Origin: Ceratopteris richardii | Taxonomy: Eukaryota; Streptophyta; Polypodiopsida; Polypodiales; Pteridaceae | Direction of reading: 5' to 3' | Assembly: GCA_020310875.1 (NCBI GenBank) | Contig: CM035444.1 | Span: 23,626,272 to 23,690,271 of the forward strand | Length of the DNA: 64,000 nt | Shown here: piece by piece, positions 11,550 through 24,542 of the stretch | How positions within the stretch are numbered: the stretch's first letter is position 1 | Layout of the letters: the number at the start of each line of letters is the position of its first letter | Notes under the pieces: generated by a model | The model's database searches: none | Told to the model about the DNA's origin: nothing | What the model saw: only the letters and a program-made list of their open reading frames with translations | Position numbers and translations under genes: made by a program

Positions 11550-14500
11550 ATCAAGTGCCTTCGTCATCATATCTGCTACTTGCTTTTCAATCGGAACAAA
11601 AGAAATGTCAATCTCCTTTGCCATGAGCTTCTCCCTGATGAAGTGGTAATGGACTTCTATGTGCTTGGTTCTCGCATGGAAAATAGGATTTGCAGCTAGA
11701 TGCATGGAACTTACATTATCTCCAAATATGTGAGGTTTGGAACTCACAAGTCCCAAATCTGTATACAATGCTTTTAACCATATTGCCTCTTGAGTTGCTA
11801 TGGTCAAGCCTCTATACTCTGCTTCAATTGAGGATAAAGCAGTTGTTGGTTGCTTCTTGGAACTCCATGACACTAGCTTCGAACCTGCAAATGCTAAGTA
11901 ACCAGATGTACTTTTTCTACCATCCTTAGCTCCTACCCAATTTGCATCTGAATAGATTTTGATATCCAAATCTGACGAATAAGGATAGAATATACCTTCG
12001 TTGATTGTACCTTTGAGATACTTAAGTACTCTCTTAGCCGCATCCATGTGTGGTCTTCTCGGTGAGTGCATGAACTAATTAAACACTCCCACACTATATG
12101 AGATGTCTTCCCTTGTATGAGTAGCATATATCAAGCTACCTACCAAGATTTGATACTCTTTAATTTCTTCAATTTTCTCACCTTCATAAACAATTAGTTT
12201 ATGATTCATCTCCAAAGGTGTACCTGCAGGTTTAGCGTTCTCCATTTTGAAATTGAGAAGAAGATCCTGAATGTATCTTCTTTGAGTCAAATACATTCCT
12301 TCATCTGTGTATATCACTTGCATACCTAGGATATATGTGAGCTCACCTAGGTCACTGATTTTGAACTCCTCTTGCATGTGTCTCTTGATCCTTTGAATGC
12401 CATTTAGATCATCACCTGTCACAATAATATCATCTACATATACACATAGATATATAACCTCATTGTGATCCCTTTTGATGAATAGAGAAGGATCTGGGTT
12501 GCTAGCTTTGAACCCTTGATCTTGAAGATATGTAACCAACCTGTAATTCCAAGCTCTAGGAGCTTGTTTCAATCCATACAATGCTTTCTTAAGTCTGCAA
12601 ACATAAGATGGATGATTAGGGTTTTCAAAACCTGGTGGTTGTGACATGTATACCTCTTCACTTATCCAACCATTTAAGAATGCATTTTTCACATCAAGTT
12701 GGAGGAGTCTCCAATTCCTTGCAGCAACTACACTTATCAATGTCATGATTGTAGCCATCTTTAACTGGTGAGAATGTTTCCTCATAGTCTATACCATGAG
12801 TTTGTGAGCATCCTTTGGCAACTAATCTTGCCTTGTACCTGCAAACTGATCCATCTGAATTTCTTTTAACTTTATATACCCATCTGCAACCAATTACCTT
12901 TTGATTCGACGACATTGGAACCAAATCCCAAGTGTCCATTTCCTTCAATGCAACTATCTCTTCTTTCATGGCCTTTTCCCAATTAGGGTTTTGTTTTGCC
13001 TCTTCATAGGTTGAGGGTTCCTCTGAAATAGAGTCTTTTTCCAAGTATATTGAATGCTTCGTAACAAATGTGGAATCATTGCTGATCTTCTAGGTGCTTG
13101 TTTGGAGCATTCTCCAACCTCTTGCATCTTTGCTTGGCCTCTTGACTTCCATAGCTTTTTATCCTTTTCCCTTTCATCTTGGTCATCGTCTGTATCACTT
13201 CTTGGATCTTGGACCTGTGTATCATACTTGCTTCCTAATTGATGAGAGTCAGAATCAAGATCATATGATAGTGTTACCTTTTGTTTGTCTTCATCATACC
13301 AAGACCTGTGTTCTTCAAACACAACATCTCTACTTGTAGTGAATTGCTTGGTTGAAGGATTGAAGAATCTGTAACCTATCTGAGTTGAATCATATCCAAT
13401 AAACACTACCTTTGTTGCCCTTTCATCTAGCTTACCTCTTATTTGTGATGGTACATGAACATAAGCTAAACAACCAAAAACCTTGCAATGTCCAAGACTA
13501 GGTTTTCTTCCATGTCATGCTTCATAAGGAGTCATACCTTGAAGTGATTTGGATGGTAGTCTATTGACAAGGTACACAGCAGTTGAAATAGCTTTTGCCC
13601 ATAGATAATGTGGCAACTTCTTCTCTTCAAGCATTGTTCGGGCTGATCCAACCAATGTCTTGTTTCTCCTCTCTACAATTCCATTTAGTTGAGGAGAGTA
13701 CCTAGTAGTCACTTCCCTTTTGATACCTTTTTCCTACAAGAACTCATCAAAATCTTTGGAGAAGTATTCTCCCCCTCCATCATATCTTAGCTTCTTTAGT
13801 GATCTACCTGTATGATTCTCCACATGTGCAAGATACTTCTTAAAGCAATCAAACATTTCATTCTTATTCTTGATAAAATATAGAACAATCCACCTACTAT
13901 GGTCATCAATAAATGAGACATAATACCTTGATCCTGCCAATGAAGGTTCTTGACTTGGTCCCCATACATTTGTATGTACTAAGTCCAATAAGTTGTTATG
14001 GATGTAGCCTTTGTGGTTGAATGGTTGTCTTTGTGCCTTCCCAATCTGATCATGTGTTACTTTGATATGTTCAGTAGTCCTAGAACACTTTGATCCCTGC
14101 ATATATCCTTCAAGGTTCTTTCATTCACATGAGCAAGTCTCTTATGCCACACTTCAAGCTCACTTAGGGTTTGAGATCCAAAGTTTAATAGAGCTATGTT
14201 CCTCATTTCTCCTACTTCAAAAGTAAAGAGGCTACCATGCTTCTCACCTCGGGCTATCTTTTTGAAGCCTTGACATGGATCTTCCACAAAAGCTCCATGT
14301 TGGGTGAACCTAACTTGCAAGCCTTTTTCAACTATTTGGCCTACACTTATTAGGTTTTTAGTGATAGTGGGTACATAGAGGACCTTACTTAGAATGTTTA
14401 TCCTACCATTGGAAGCTTTGACATTACCAATCTTCTCCACATTGTGCTTTGTGTCATCCCCTGTTTGCACTTCATGTCTATGCTTTGGACTTTCCAAGTC

Positions 14501-15604
14501 AGATAGAAGAGCAATGTTACCTGCAACATGATTCGAACATCCTGGATCTATGTAGAACAAATGATCATCTTCTTTACCTTCTTTGTGGCTTAGATTCATA
14601 AGAAGCAATGAGTCTTCATGTGGTTGATCTTCTGAATAATTTTTGTAGTCCCTTCTATTATAGCTTCTATTGTTATTGTTGAAGTTTTGTCCACCTCTAC
14701 CTCTATTGCTACCATATCCACCTCTTCCACTTCCTTTTTGGGTCTTCCCATTGAACCAGCAATTCTCAGTGGTGTGGTTGTCTTATCGCATATGGCACAA
14801 GATTGAACATTCTGACCTTTGGTTTTGTCTTGCTTTGGTCCTTTCTTCTTCCCTTTCCACTCGCTCTTGTTTGCGAAGTTGGCTTGAGAAGTCTCTTCTT
14901 CATCTTCTTCCTTCTTCTTGCCTTTCTGCTTCTTATCCTTCTTATTTGCATATAGATCACTAGTTGAATTACCAGATAAGAGTTACCTTCCTTTATGCTA
15001 TTGTTGGCTTCTTGATTGAAGAGTTGTCCAAGAAATATGTTGAAATTTTGAGTTTTCACATCCATGATGAGATCATAAGCCGTTGTGAAGGATTTTCATT
15101 GCTTATCACTTCGAATGCCATTGAGAATTTGCCTCATGATGACCTCTTCTTCAATCAGCTCTCCAATGGAGATGCTACTTGATCCGCAACCTCCTTGACC
15201 TTGGTAACAAACTCTGTGAGGGTTTGTGTAAGTGTCTTCTTCATTTGGTTGAACTCGTTCCAAAGATGATTCTTTCTTGCTTTGATACTTGCAAAAAAGA
15301 AAGTCTCGAGGGCATCCCAAGTCTCTTGAGATATCTTGCATCCTCTAATATGTGGTAATAGAAAGTCAGAGATAGAGCTTACTATGTACGACCTTGCTTG
15401 AGCATCCCTTGCACACCAAAGTGTGAGCTTATCTGTCTCCTCTTGTGTAGGTCCTCCTTTGGATCTTGGAATAGGCATAGCTTCATCACCTGCTACAATT
15501 CCATAAAGATTTCTACCTTGCAAATAGGCCTCCATCCTGATTTGCCAAGCCGCATAGTTGTGTCGATCAAGCTTCTCGATCATTGAGGGAAAGCCGTCAC
15601 CCAT
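11550..15604 (-). pseudogene. Copia-2 gag-pol polyprotein, broken into several frames
   Basis: Reading on the minus strand: gag from ATG at 15604 (LDRHNYAAWQIRMEAYLQG); protease in which the usual DSG is DPG (YIDPGCSNH, about 14540); GAG-preINT (VWHKRLAHVNERTL); integrase (SFIDDHSRW, YDGGGEY, PQLNGIVERRNK); RT ([29 protein letters not shown]); and RNase H (SDANWVGAKDGRKSTSGYL, ARTKHIEVHYHFIRE). Stops and shifts split it into at least eight open segments. Its substrates and roles are those of any Copia polyprotein. The DPG change alone would be expected to kill the protease. Confidence 0.9.
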
Positions 15605-15613
15605 CTTGATCTA

Positions 15614-15625
15614 GCTCTGATACCA
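15614..15625 (-). other. Copia-2 primer-binding site
   Basis: The minus strand reads TGGTATCAGAGC one base after the LTR end (CTTTCA), followed 10 bases later by the gag ATG. Confidence 0.88.
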
Positions 15626-15626
15626 G

Positions 15627-16706
15627 TGAAAGAACTTGGAGAAGCTTGTAGAAGGTAGAAAAATGTGTTTCAAAGCGATGAAGTTTGGTCTAGCCAATCG
15701 GCACAAGACCAGCCCTTGAGCTTATGGAGACTCAAATAGACCTTATAAGCATGTGATAAGTGCAAAGAAACACACTATGTACTTTGGAGCATCAAGGAGA
15801 ATGAGTCGATACAAAACAGATAGGTTCGCGGGTCAACTAACTCAAAAAACTTACTATCTATGAAAGAGACAATGAACTTCAAATGCCCATAGCGACCAGC
15901 ATGATTACAATTAGAAAAACTCCTTTTATGGGAGTGATACACATAGGGTTGAGTGTATAGAATGCACAAAATTATAATGAATAAGCAAAATATGCTATAG
16001 GAATGAATGCGACATTCACGGATGGTACTTCTTATTTTTCAAGAATACACAGAGATTGACCCCGACACAGAAAAACTCAGATTCCTCCCAATATAATGAA
16101 CCAAATGCTATGAAAATTTATAGCATAAATTAGACACTGATACCTTTCCAATGAGCCATCTTGCACTCAATTTGGAGCTCTAGAGAGAGAGCAGCAGCCT
16201 CTGCAAAATTATTGTCAGCAAAGAAGGTGATGCAGAGAATTGAAGGAGCAAGACAATGATGATCACAAGTGTATGTATATTGCTTCCATGTAATGTAGAA
16301 GTGATTTCAAGTCTTTATATAGACTCTAAGAGTGTTCCACGACTTTTACAAGTGAAATTTGAATTCAAATGAAGGTGGGAATGGTTGTTGGAGGGAATCA
16401 ATTCACTTTCCTACAATCTAGGAAAAGTGAAGATCTAGTTTGATCTACTTTTAGGTGATTGATTGCTTGATTGAATGCAACTTCAACAACCACAAATTCG
16501 TGGGATTTGGGCTCTCTCTTTCTACCTTTACATGTGTAAAGCTCAAGGCTTTTACAATGGTAAATGAACCATCGAAAGTCGAGTCTCAACAAATACAATA
16601 AATGAGCATAAGAAAGAGAACTCTCGAACGGATATTCTTTCGATGCGATAGCCTTTGATGTAGATCAAATCCACCTCAAGCATAGTGTAAGCTTGATGTT
16701 CCAACA
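15627..16706 (-). repeat. Copia-2 5' LTR, 1,080 bp
   Basis: On the minus strand it begins TGTTGGAACATC at 16706 and ends GTTCTTTCA at 15627. The start is fixed by the join to Gypsy-1 coding sequence at 16707 and the end by the PBS. Confidence 0.8.
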
Positions 16707-19700
16707 AGCTTAGCATCAGCCATCATGGGGATTGTATGAGAGCATATTCTTGGATCTTTTCCCTTCAAGTCTCTATAGGTCCACGCAAACACGTCCCTAT
16801 ATTCCCTTAATAAAGCTACAAGTTCTACTTCTTCTTCTGCACTTAGGTCTTCTTCTATGTACGTACATCACTCTTGATTCTCTTCAATGGTTACTACAAT
16901 TTTTTTGGTCTTTTCTTTATTATCATATGCTTCTCTTGTGATAGCCTCTCTTTTAGGCATCCGTACCAAAATTTTCCGATCTTCAACTTCATATTTCTTG
17001 AATTTTTTTGGTACTTCGAACAATGATTCCTCCTTTGATTGTTTCACTACTTTTCTTTTCTTTTTCTTTTGACTACCTTCACCTTCCTCCTTTGAATTTA
17101 TAGTTTTAATTCTTGTGATAGTTTCTTCTTGTGTTTGGGTAAATACTCCTACATTTTCTAGATGGTGCTCCTCTTAATCAAAGCAACTATCCATCAAAAT
17201 GGTTTCTATATCATCATCATCATCCTCTTCTCCTATGACCTCATTAGAATCACACTCTTCTAGCAATGGTTCACACATGAACAAAGAGATATCATATTAC
17301 TCATCAGAATGAGGTGTCCATTGTTCTTCATTGATAGCAATGTCCATGGTGGATAAGATTTCCACCCAGCCATGAGGCTCAAATTCCTCATGTAGAAAGA
17401 TCATTGGTGTGTAGGCTGGGTCTCTAATCGGTCTATCTCCTTGAGAATTTTCTTCTTCTCTTGCTTTTAAGTGTTTGTCCTCTTCCTCTACAACCTTGCA
17501 CATCCACAAATGAGTATCTCCATGCATCCATGATGGATGAGAAGAACTTCTAGAATGCATAGAGATTGAATCTTCTTGTGCCTTGTCGATAGGATTCCAC
17601 TATAGGGGTGGTACATATCTAAACGTATAATCCTTCAGATTGACCTTGGTTGTGACCCCTGAGTGCAAGTACAAAGAGTTGGTTCCCCAATCTTGGATTA
17701 TCTGCAGTTGTCATAGGAAGGGTCTTCCTAGGATCATTTCATAAACATTATTTTTTCCAAAGTCACATATAGCAAAGGTGTGTTCAAACTCTACACCACA
17801 AGTTGTTAGAGCTATCTCTTCTAGAAATCCTAGAGTTCTTTCAATATGACCATCGGCCATTTGAAGTTTCATTCTAGTTTATCTTAATGCAGGTTTACCC
17901 CATTGCTTCCACAAGGAGGTGGTTGCAATTGCAACATCTGCACCTGAATCTAAGATAGCTTTGCTTGTGTAACCTTGGTATGTGACTGGAACATAAGTAT
18001 TACATTCGTCACCTTCACTCATGTCCGCTATTTTGTATAGAGGTATCTCTAGTACTTTTTCCTTTGATCTTGATTTCGACACATTGGAACCAAGTTCTGG
18101 AAATTGATTCACCACATGTTTCCATAGCTCAGGCTTTACTTTGAGCAAATCTTCTAAAGTAAGATGACATTGAACCTTAGTGTTCTTCACAACTTCAATG
18201 TTTCTTGGAACCACTAAGTCTTCATTTCTTATCAATATTATGGGAGCTCTTATTTGAAGAGATTCAAATTCCCATGGGCCTATGAATTGTGGTAACTCTT
18301 GTAAAGAATTAGATTCAAAATCTAATTTTTCATCTTCTTGTTGGTTTGCTTGATCTTCATAAATAGATGGAATGTCTTGGGGAAATTGATCATGAAGGTC
18401 ATCAATTTCAGGAATAGAAGGGGGATTGTCCTTCTCCTTGGCCCATTTCTCTTCTTGTATTTCCTACAAGAACTCTTGAGAGTATTGTTCAACGGAAAGA
18501 GGTGTTCCATCATCTATGGAATCAGGAACATAAGCTTCTGTTGGTGGTGAGCTTTCTCTTTCAATCACTAGTCAAGCCTATGGAGGTAAAGAAACCCATG
18601 GTTTGTTTACCACCTGCTCTAATCGTTCTAGTAAGCCCTAGAAATGCAAACTTGGTTTGATAGAATTTGTTTGATTGAACAATTGATTGGTCTCCCACAT
18701 AGCTTGAGATAGTTCTACCGTTTTCATGCACGTTTTTGTCCATTCAATCTCCAAATATACTCTAGGGTAACTCTTTTCTAGGTTTGCAATTGTTGGCCCT
18801 TTTTGGAGTCGAGCCTGGTAGGCCTTGAACATCATGTCGAAGCCTTTTGGGGTCGGATCTACGAGAATATACCCTAGCTCTAGTCTACTTACAATGGGTG
18901 GTGGGGTGGGATGAAGTGGAGTGGATGGATTTTTGGCATGCGAGGGGTTTTGAGATGCAATGTCTTCTATTTTGTTTTTTGTGTCTCTTAGGATTTTTTC
19001 TAGTTTTGACAACTTTTTAGCCCACTTATGATTGGCCTTCTCCTTGGTATCCTTCCAAGTTTTTGTTTCCTCTTACTAGGCTCTCCTAATTCACTTGACT
19101 CTGATTGTTCATCTCATTTAACTTGTTTTAAGGCTTATGCCCTCGTGACTGCATGTATAGGAGCCATGCTAACACTACTTGAACTTGAATCCACCACTAG
19201 GCCTACCACATTAATGGGTGTAACCTTGGGAGCACTAGAGGGGTTCCTTGGATAATCAGGAGATGTAAGTTTTGCCACACTCGGGACGAAAGCCTTGTAT
19301 TGTGATGTTATGTCCTTGTCTCAGAGCCAGAGGGTGGGGACATTCACAAATGAAACGGTTGACATGACATCTAAAACATGGTCCTCTAGGGGCTTGTGTT
19401 CTCATTTGTCTCAATTGGGGCCTTGGGTTAGGATTCATATACATGATATTGGAGTATTCTGGCTCCCGAATTGTTTCTATAGGTGGTGCCTCAGATTAAT
19501 ACGGATAAATCTCACTGTGCTCGGGTGTCTATGTGTAATAAGCTTGTGGACTATCCTCATGAGTGTAATTAGAACTCTGAGCAAGAGGGTCATTTTCTAA
19601 GACCAAAGGGGTCATTGGCACCAATGCTCTATTAGGGTTTTCCTCTACCACTGCATACTTAACTCGAATCACGTTGGCAGGAGGTGGCGGTTGGTTTCCT

Positions 19701-20685
19701 AGGATCAATTGTGGCCTATATGGTGCTTGATATTGTTGTTGGTATTGAGGTTGATATTGTTGTTGTGGCCTATAATATGGTTGTTGGTACTGGTTCAGAT
19801 ACCTACCTTGTTGGAAAAGTTGCTAATAATTTTGTCTGACAACCTACCTATTATACAAACAATATTGAGCTATATAGTTGGCATATTTTCTCTCTATTGT
19901 ACAATATTGACTATTCTGGTTACGATAGGACAACCATTGGCCATATGGTCTCCTCCACAAGTATAACATTTTTTAGTTGTATGCTTACTTGAGACTCCTA
20001 ATTTTTGAGCTACTTGTTTCACCAGTTCATCAATGGAAGTGGATGGTTTGGAAGTGAAACTGGTAGAACTATCTAAATCCATGTATATCTTTGAAAGTTC
20101 TAGCTCATTGCCTAGGTTATCCTCAATGTTTATGCACATTTGAATGCACTACTCTATGGTTCTAGGCTCTTTTAAATAGACATAGGATCTCAATTTGGTA
20201 CTTTGCAAGCCATCCAGAAATAATGCCACTTGTTTGGCTAGTGTGGGCAACTCTGGTCTAGGACATATTTCTATGTATTGTCGAAATCTCCTTCTTGTTA
20301 GCCTAACCACCTCTTGAGGGGTTTTCTTAAAGCTATGGATCAAGGATGAGGTATTGTGCCTGATCCCACTCTTAAAGAACTCAATGATAAATGTCTCTAC
20401 TAGGTGATGGATGTCTCCAAATTGCCTTTGTTCTAAGGGCTAGAACCAGGTTAGGGCAATGTTTTTCAAGGTGATTCCAAATGCATTATATTGGGTGAAC
20501 ATGTCATCCACTTGTTCAGCTTGCAACACTTGTTTGAACTCAGCTACATGGTCATAGGGATCAACTGTTCCATCGAATAATTTTGCATGGATTTTACTAA
20601 TTGAGTCGGTCTCAATATTCTAAGATGATCTCTAGGCCTAGGTAGAGGAAAGTCATCTCTACCTCGTTGGGGTCTAGGTTCCCTT

Positions 20686-20726
<41 letters not shown>

Positions 20727-21300
20727 CTCCATTCTATTTGTCTCTACCATTGATCTCTATTCAAAAATAACTCAATACTTTTGTTATCTTGAGGGATCCA
20801 ATTTGGATTGAGTACCCTAGTGAAGAAAGATTTGCCTCTCGGAGTTCTAGGCTCTCCATCTAGATGTCCTTGCTCTATATCACCCATTTCCATTTCAAGG
20901 ACCATTACTTCAACTCATTGATCCTATCAGGGTCGTGGTGATTATGTACATTGTTCCCTCCTCTTATCAATATATATGTGTCCCGCAAATTTAACTATCG
21001 GATGCTCTAACCCAATGAGTTGATTAGGGTTTTTGAGTTGGATGACAAACCTTCTCAAACCATCCTCATAGATGCGAGCACCTAATTGGTTGGGTCGGAT
21101 GTACTCTAGTTGAGTTTTGTATGGTCCCTTTGGCATCTCTAAGTATGTAAACCATGAACTACCCACTGGTCTTTCCATGTTGTAGGACATCTCTGACTCA
21201 TTGGTTTTTGAACTTAGTGTGTACGAGTAGTCACTAGATTGTTGAGCCCTTGACCTAGCTATGTGATTGACACTACACTAACTTCTCTATCCCGGCCTAG
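16707..21300 (-). pseudogene. Gypsy-1 gag-protease region, decayed
   Basis: Fragments in order on the minus strand align by eye with Gypsy-2. They are the gag start (PYKTQLEYIRPNQLGARIYE near 21120-21060), the capsid segment (20343-20149), a CX2CX3HX4C knuckle CYTCGGDHMANGC (near 19940), later knuckles (19380-19260), the post-knuckle segment (19012-18638), and the protease (18235-17879; AILDSGADVAIATTSLWKQW). The pre-RT linker (DEEFEPHGW-type, 17560-16710) ends them. At the gag/protease border this copy reads LIRNEDLV without a stop, and at the later linker EPHGWVEILSTMDIAINEEQ without a frameshift, so it preserves two ancestral states lost in Gypsy-2. Confidence 0.86.
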
Positions 21301-21839
21301 ATTTCTGCCTAATCTAAGGTTCATAAGCCTTGGCTTATCAATCCCAATTTTCCCAAGTACAACCATTTTGCAAAGTTTTTTCGTAACTGTTAATTATTCT
21401 TTTCACAACAATGTTTGAGATATGCTTGTATTTAAGAAATTAGGTTTTTTTGGAATTATTTCATGCCCAACATATCCCCAATTACTCAAAACCACTATTC
21501 ATACTTAGCAAGCTAAGAATTGACAAAGGAGGTTTAGTGTTCTTCCAACCTCAAGTTTGATGCTCTGAAAAAAATGGTCTTATGTCCAATAATTATGCTC
21601 CCCAATCCTCGCTTTGTGTTGCACTCTACCTTTCTCTGAAATCCTTTGAATGCTCTTAATGGACCTATAAAATCCCACATTTAGATCAGGATTTAGACTT
21701 AATATTTTTGACAAACCACTTGCATTCAGGTATCTCCAAGACCTACTTTTCCCCCTTGTATTTTTGAAAACATTTCTAGAGCTCCCTTAATTCCTACTCC
21801 CACTTGAGGGTCAACTTCAAAATACCATATTTATAACTG

Positions 21840-22850
21840 AAAATGTATGTACGATTCTCAACAAGCTTTCCAACAAGCTCAAAATCACTCAAAACGGAGT
21901 TCATATGAGAAAGTTATGTCCAATCAGGCTTCTGAGGGGTCAAAACAGGCGAACAAGATCTCTCAAAGAATCGTAATTTTTGCAAATCAGGCAACCAAAA
22001 AGTCATTTTATTTTTACAAGTGCAACAACCCGAGAATCACGATTCTCTCAAAATCCACAATCCAAAGAATCGCGACTTCCTCAAAATCTACTAAGTAGAG
22101 AATCGCAAATTTCTTAAGCTCCACTAAATCAAGAGAATCATGATTTTCTTGAAATTCTAAGTGCAAGGAATTGCAATTTTCTCCAAACTCTTAATTCTAG
22201 AGATCGCGATTTTCTCAAATCCTCTCAATCTAGAGAATCGCAAATTTCTCAATTTTTCCCAAGTTTAGAGAATCACAATATTCTCAAACTCTAAAATGCA
22301 AAGAATTGTGAATTTCTCAATTTTCCCAAGTCCAAAGAATCGTGATTTTCTCAAAATCTACAAGCCAGAGAATCGCGATGTTCTCAAATTTTCTGAGTCT
22401 AGAGAATCGCGAATTTTGCAAACCCTCTCAATCCAGAGAATTGTGAATTTCCAAATTTTCCAAGCCCAGAGAATCGCAATTTTCCCAAATTCCAAAATGC
22501 AGAGAATCGTGAATTTCTCAATTTTCCCAAGTCCAAAGAATCGCAATTTTCTCAAAATGTACAAGCCAAAGAATCGCGATTTTCTCAAATTTTCTAAGTC
22601 AGAGAATCACAATTTTCTCAAATTCTCTAAGTTCAAGGAATCGTGACTTTCTCCAAATTCTTAAGTCCAGAGAATCATGATTTTCTCAAATTTTCTAAAT
22701 CTAGAGAATCATGATTTCCTCAAAATGCACAATTCCAAAGAACCGCAATTTTCTCACTTTAGAGAATCATAATTTTCTCAAATTTGAATTTTCAAGAAAA
22801 TCACAATTTTCTCAAAAAGTCACAATTTTTTGAGATTCTAGGTGGGAATT
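21840..22850 (-). repeat. Leader tandem array of Gypsy-1, about 30-bp units with TCGCGA core
   Basis: About thirty degenerate units share AGAATCGCGATTTTCTCAAA. The core TCGCGA appears intact in some units and as TCGTGA, TCACAA, TCATGA or TTGTGA in others. The array lies between the PBS and gag, the same place as the 20-bp array of Gypsy-2. Confidence 0.82.
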
Positions 22851-23140
22851 TAGAGTTTGTGTCAAGCCCCAAATGTGCAAAAAATAGTGAATAACACAAG
22901 CACATGCAATCACAAGCACTTCCAAGCTCTTTCTTGCACTTCCACACATGAGAAATGATGTGAAAATGGTGAAAATGCACTCAAAAACGAAAAAAATTCT
23001 ATGAAGATGAAGATGGTGATGATAATGATGATGAAGATAGAGAAGAAAATTTAGAAACTGAATAGAAAATGATTATTTTTTACCTTCCAATGTCACAAAT
23101 CTATGATCTTACCATCACAATGCTCGTCCTCGAGCAATGC

Positions 23141-23158
23141 TCCCCGACAACGGTGCCA
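23141..23158 (-). other. Gypsy-1 primer-binding site (tRNA-Asp type, mutated)
   Basis: The minus strand reads TGGCACCGTTGTCGGGGA, two substitutions away from the Gypsy-2 site TGGCGCCGTTGCCGGGGA. Confidence 0.8.
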
Positions 23159-23163
23159 AAATT

Positions 23164-23783
23164 TGGTGTAGCTCAAGCGTGAGTACCACCTCCTTTACTT
23201 GTCAATCCGCGGAGACGTGAGGAGGATATGAAGATTGTGAGCGATTGTGGTGAGCAAATGTGAGTGATGAGCTCATACATGCATGCACACACACATGCAC
23301 ACAAGGTAAGATACCAAAGATAGGAACAATGGAATCTCTATTAGCTACATCAAAGAAAGTTTACAATGCTCAAGAATAGGTTCACCCCCCAACTAGCTAG
23401 ATAGTTAAAAATTAGGTTCCAAGGCTTATTTGGGGGCTCAAATGAAGTCTAAAAATTATGAAAATTTATAGGTACATACTCCTCAAGCTTGAGAACTCCT
23501 CGATTTGCACAAAATGGAGCTAGAAAAAGGTGAAATGATATTTACAATGGTTTTAGTGATCAAAATCACTCTTTTTGTAGGGGTTTCTTCTGAAAATTCG
23601 ACGTACACTACTTGGAGCTCCCTACTTGCTCCTTCTTCTTGTGTGTCCACTTCTTTGACACATTCTTGTGCCTCGTTCCCGACCTTGAGTGCTAACATTA
23701 GTATTCATGGCGAAGATACCATGACTCTACTACACACTCTTTCTAACTACATGGGAGAGTATGAAGTTGAAGATGTTGTAACA
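23164..23783 (-). repeat. Gypsy-1 5' LTR, about 620 bp
   Basis: The LTR end TACACCA sits beside the PBS, as in Gypsy-2. A shared block around TTGTAGCTCCATTTTGTGCA (here about 23530-23505) places it in the same family. The outer boundary (TGTTACAACATC on the minus strand at 23783) is inferred from the TG dinucleotide and a length close to the 637-bp Gypsy-2 LTR. Confidence 0.68.
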
Positions 23784-23867
23784 TAGGTTAACTTTGGACC
23801 TTGGTGGATCTTCCAATCCTGATGGTAACAAATACTTTTGCGAACGGCACAATTCTTTTTCTTATAT

Positions 23868-24085
23868 GTGTGCATTGAAAAGAAGATAAATGTGCTTGTC
23901 TTTTGAGAAAAGATCGCTTCATTTGCCTTTAGGAAGGTGAATGTGCTTGTCTTTGTGCAAATTGATTGCTTCATTTGCTTATTCCAAGTAAATGTGCTTG
24001 TCTTTTGGGAAAAGATTGCTTCATTTGCTAAAAGGAAAGTGAATGTGTTTGTCTTTGTACAAATTGATTGCTTCATTTGCCAAAA
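23868..24085 (+). repeat. Dimeric tandem repeat, about 106 bp by two
   Basis: Four blocks of about 53 bp begin AATGTGCTTGTCTTT and contain TTGCTTCATTTGC. Blocks 1 and 3 share a GAGAAAAGAT/GGGAAAAGAT variant; blocks 2 and 4 share GTGCAAATTGATTG or GTACAAATTGATTG. The A-B-A-B order shows duplication of an already duplicated unit. Confidence 0.75.
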
Positions 24086-24241
24086 ACACTGATGGCTGAG
24101 GAGTGGCTTGTTGTTCATTGATCAAGGTACAAATTTAGCATCCATTTTCAGTTTTCAAGGTCATTGAATCATCAAAAGAAACCCTAGATAAATTTTTTTC
24201 TCTTTATTTAGGGCAAAAATACCAAAAAAATAGAGAAAAAT

Positions 24242-24350
<109 letters not shown>

Positions 24351-24542
24351 AAATTTCTTTTTATAGTGGAATTGATGGAAGGGGAGAGGTATTGATTGTG
24401 AGAAATTGTTTTGATAAGAAAAGCTCAAAAAAAATCTAAAAAATTACATAAAAAGTAACAGTGTTTTCTTCAATTTTCCTTTGATAAAATCAAAATTTTG
24501 ATTAACCCTTTGATGTTTGTAGGTACAAAGTGAAGAGGGAAG

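Larger units (their letters stand above)
11550..16706 (-). mobile_element. Copia-2, degenerate, lacks its 3' end
   Basis: A second Copia lineage reads on the minus strand from a 1,080-bp 5' LTR at 15627-16706 through gag-pol to RNase H, where it ends abruptly at about 11550 inside the ADMMTKAL motif. Its polypurine tract and 3' LTR are missing. On its 5' side the LTR terminus TGTTGGAACATC abuts the Gypsy-1 coding sequence in the codons before RT, showing that it inserted into Gypsy-1. Confidence 0.9.
16707..23783 (-). mobile_element. Gypsy-1, degenerate, 5' half only
   Basis: This is a minus-strand relative of the Gypsy-2 element at 47252-64000. It keeps a 5' LTR, a mutated tRNA-Asp-type PBS, a long leader with a tandem array, gag, the first protease and the segment leading to RT. 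Everything after the codons matching Gypsy-2 HTIPM...DAK is gone because Copia-2 inserted there and the far side is lost. Many stops and shifts mark it as old. Confidence 0.9.

Noticed and set aside
21840..22850. CRISPR-like array
   Set aside because: Units are degenerate, without unique spacers of constant length, and the host is a plant; it is a retrotransposon leader minisatellite.
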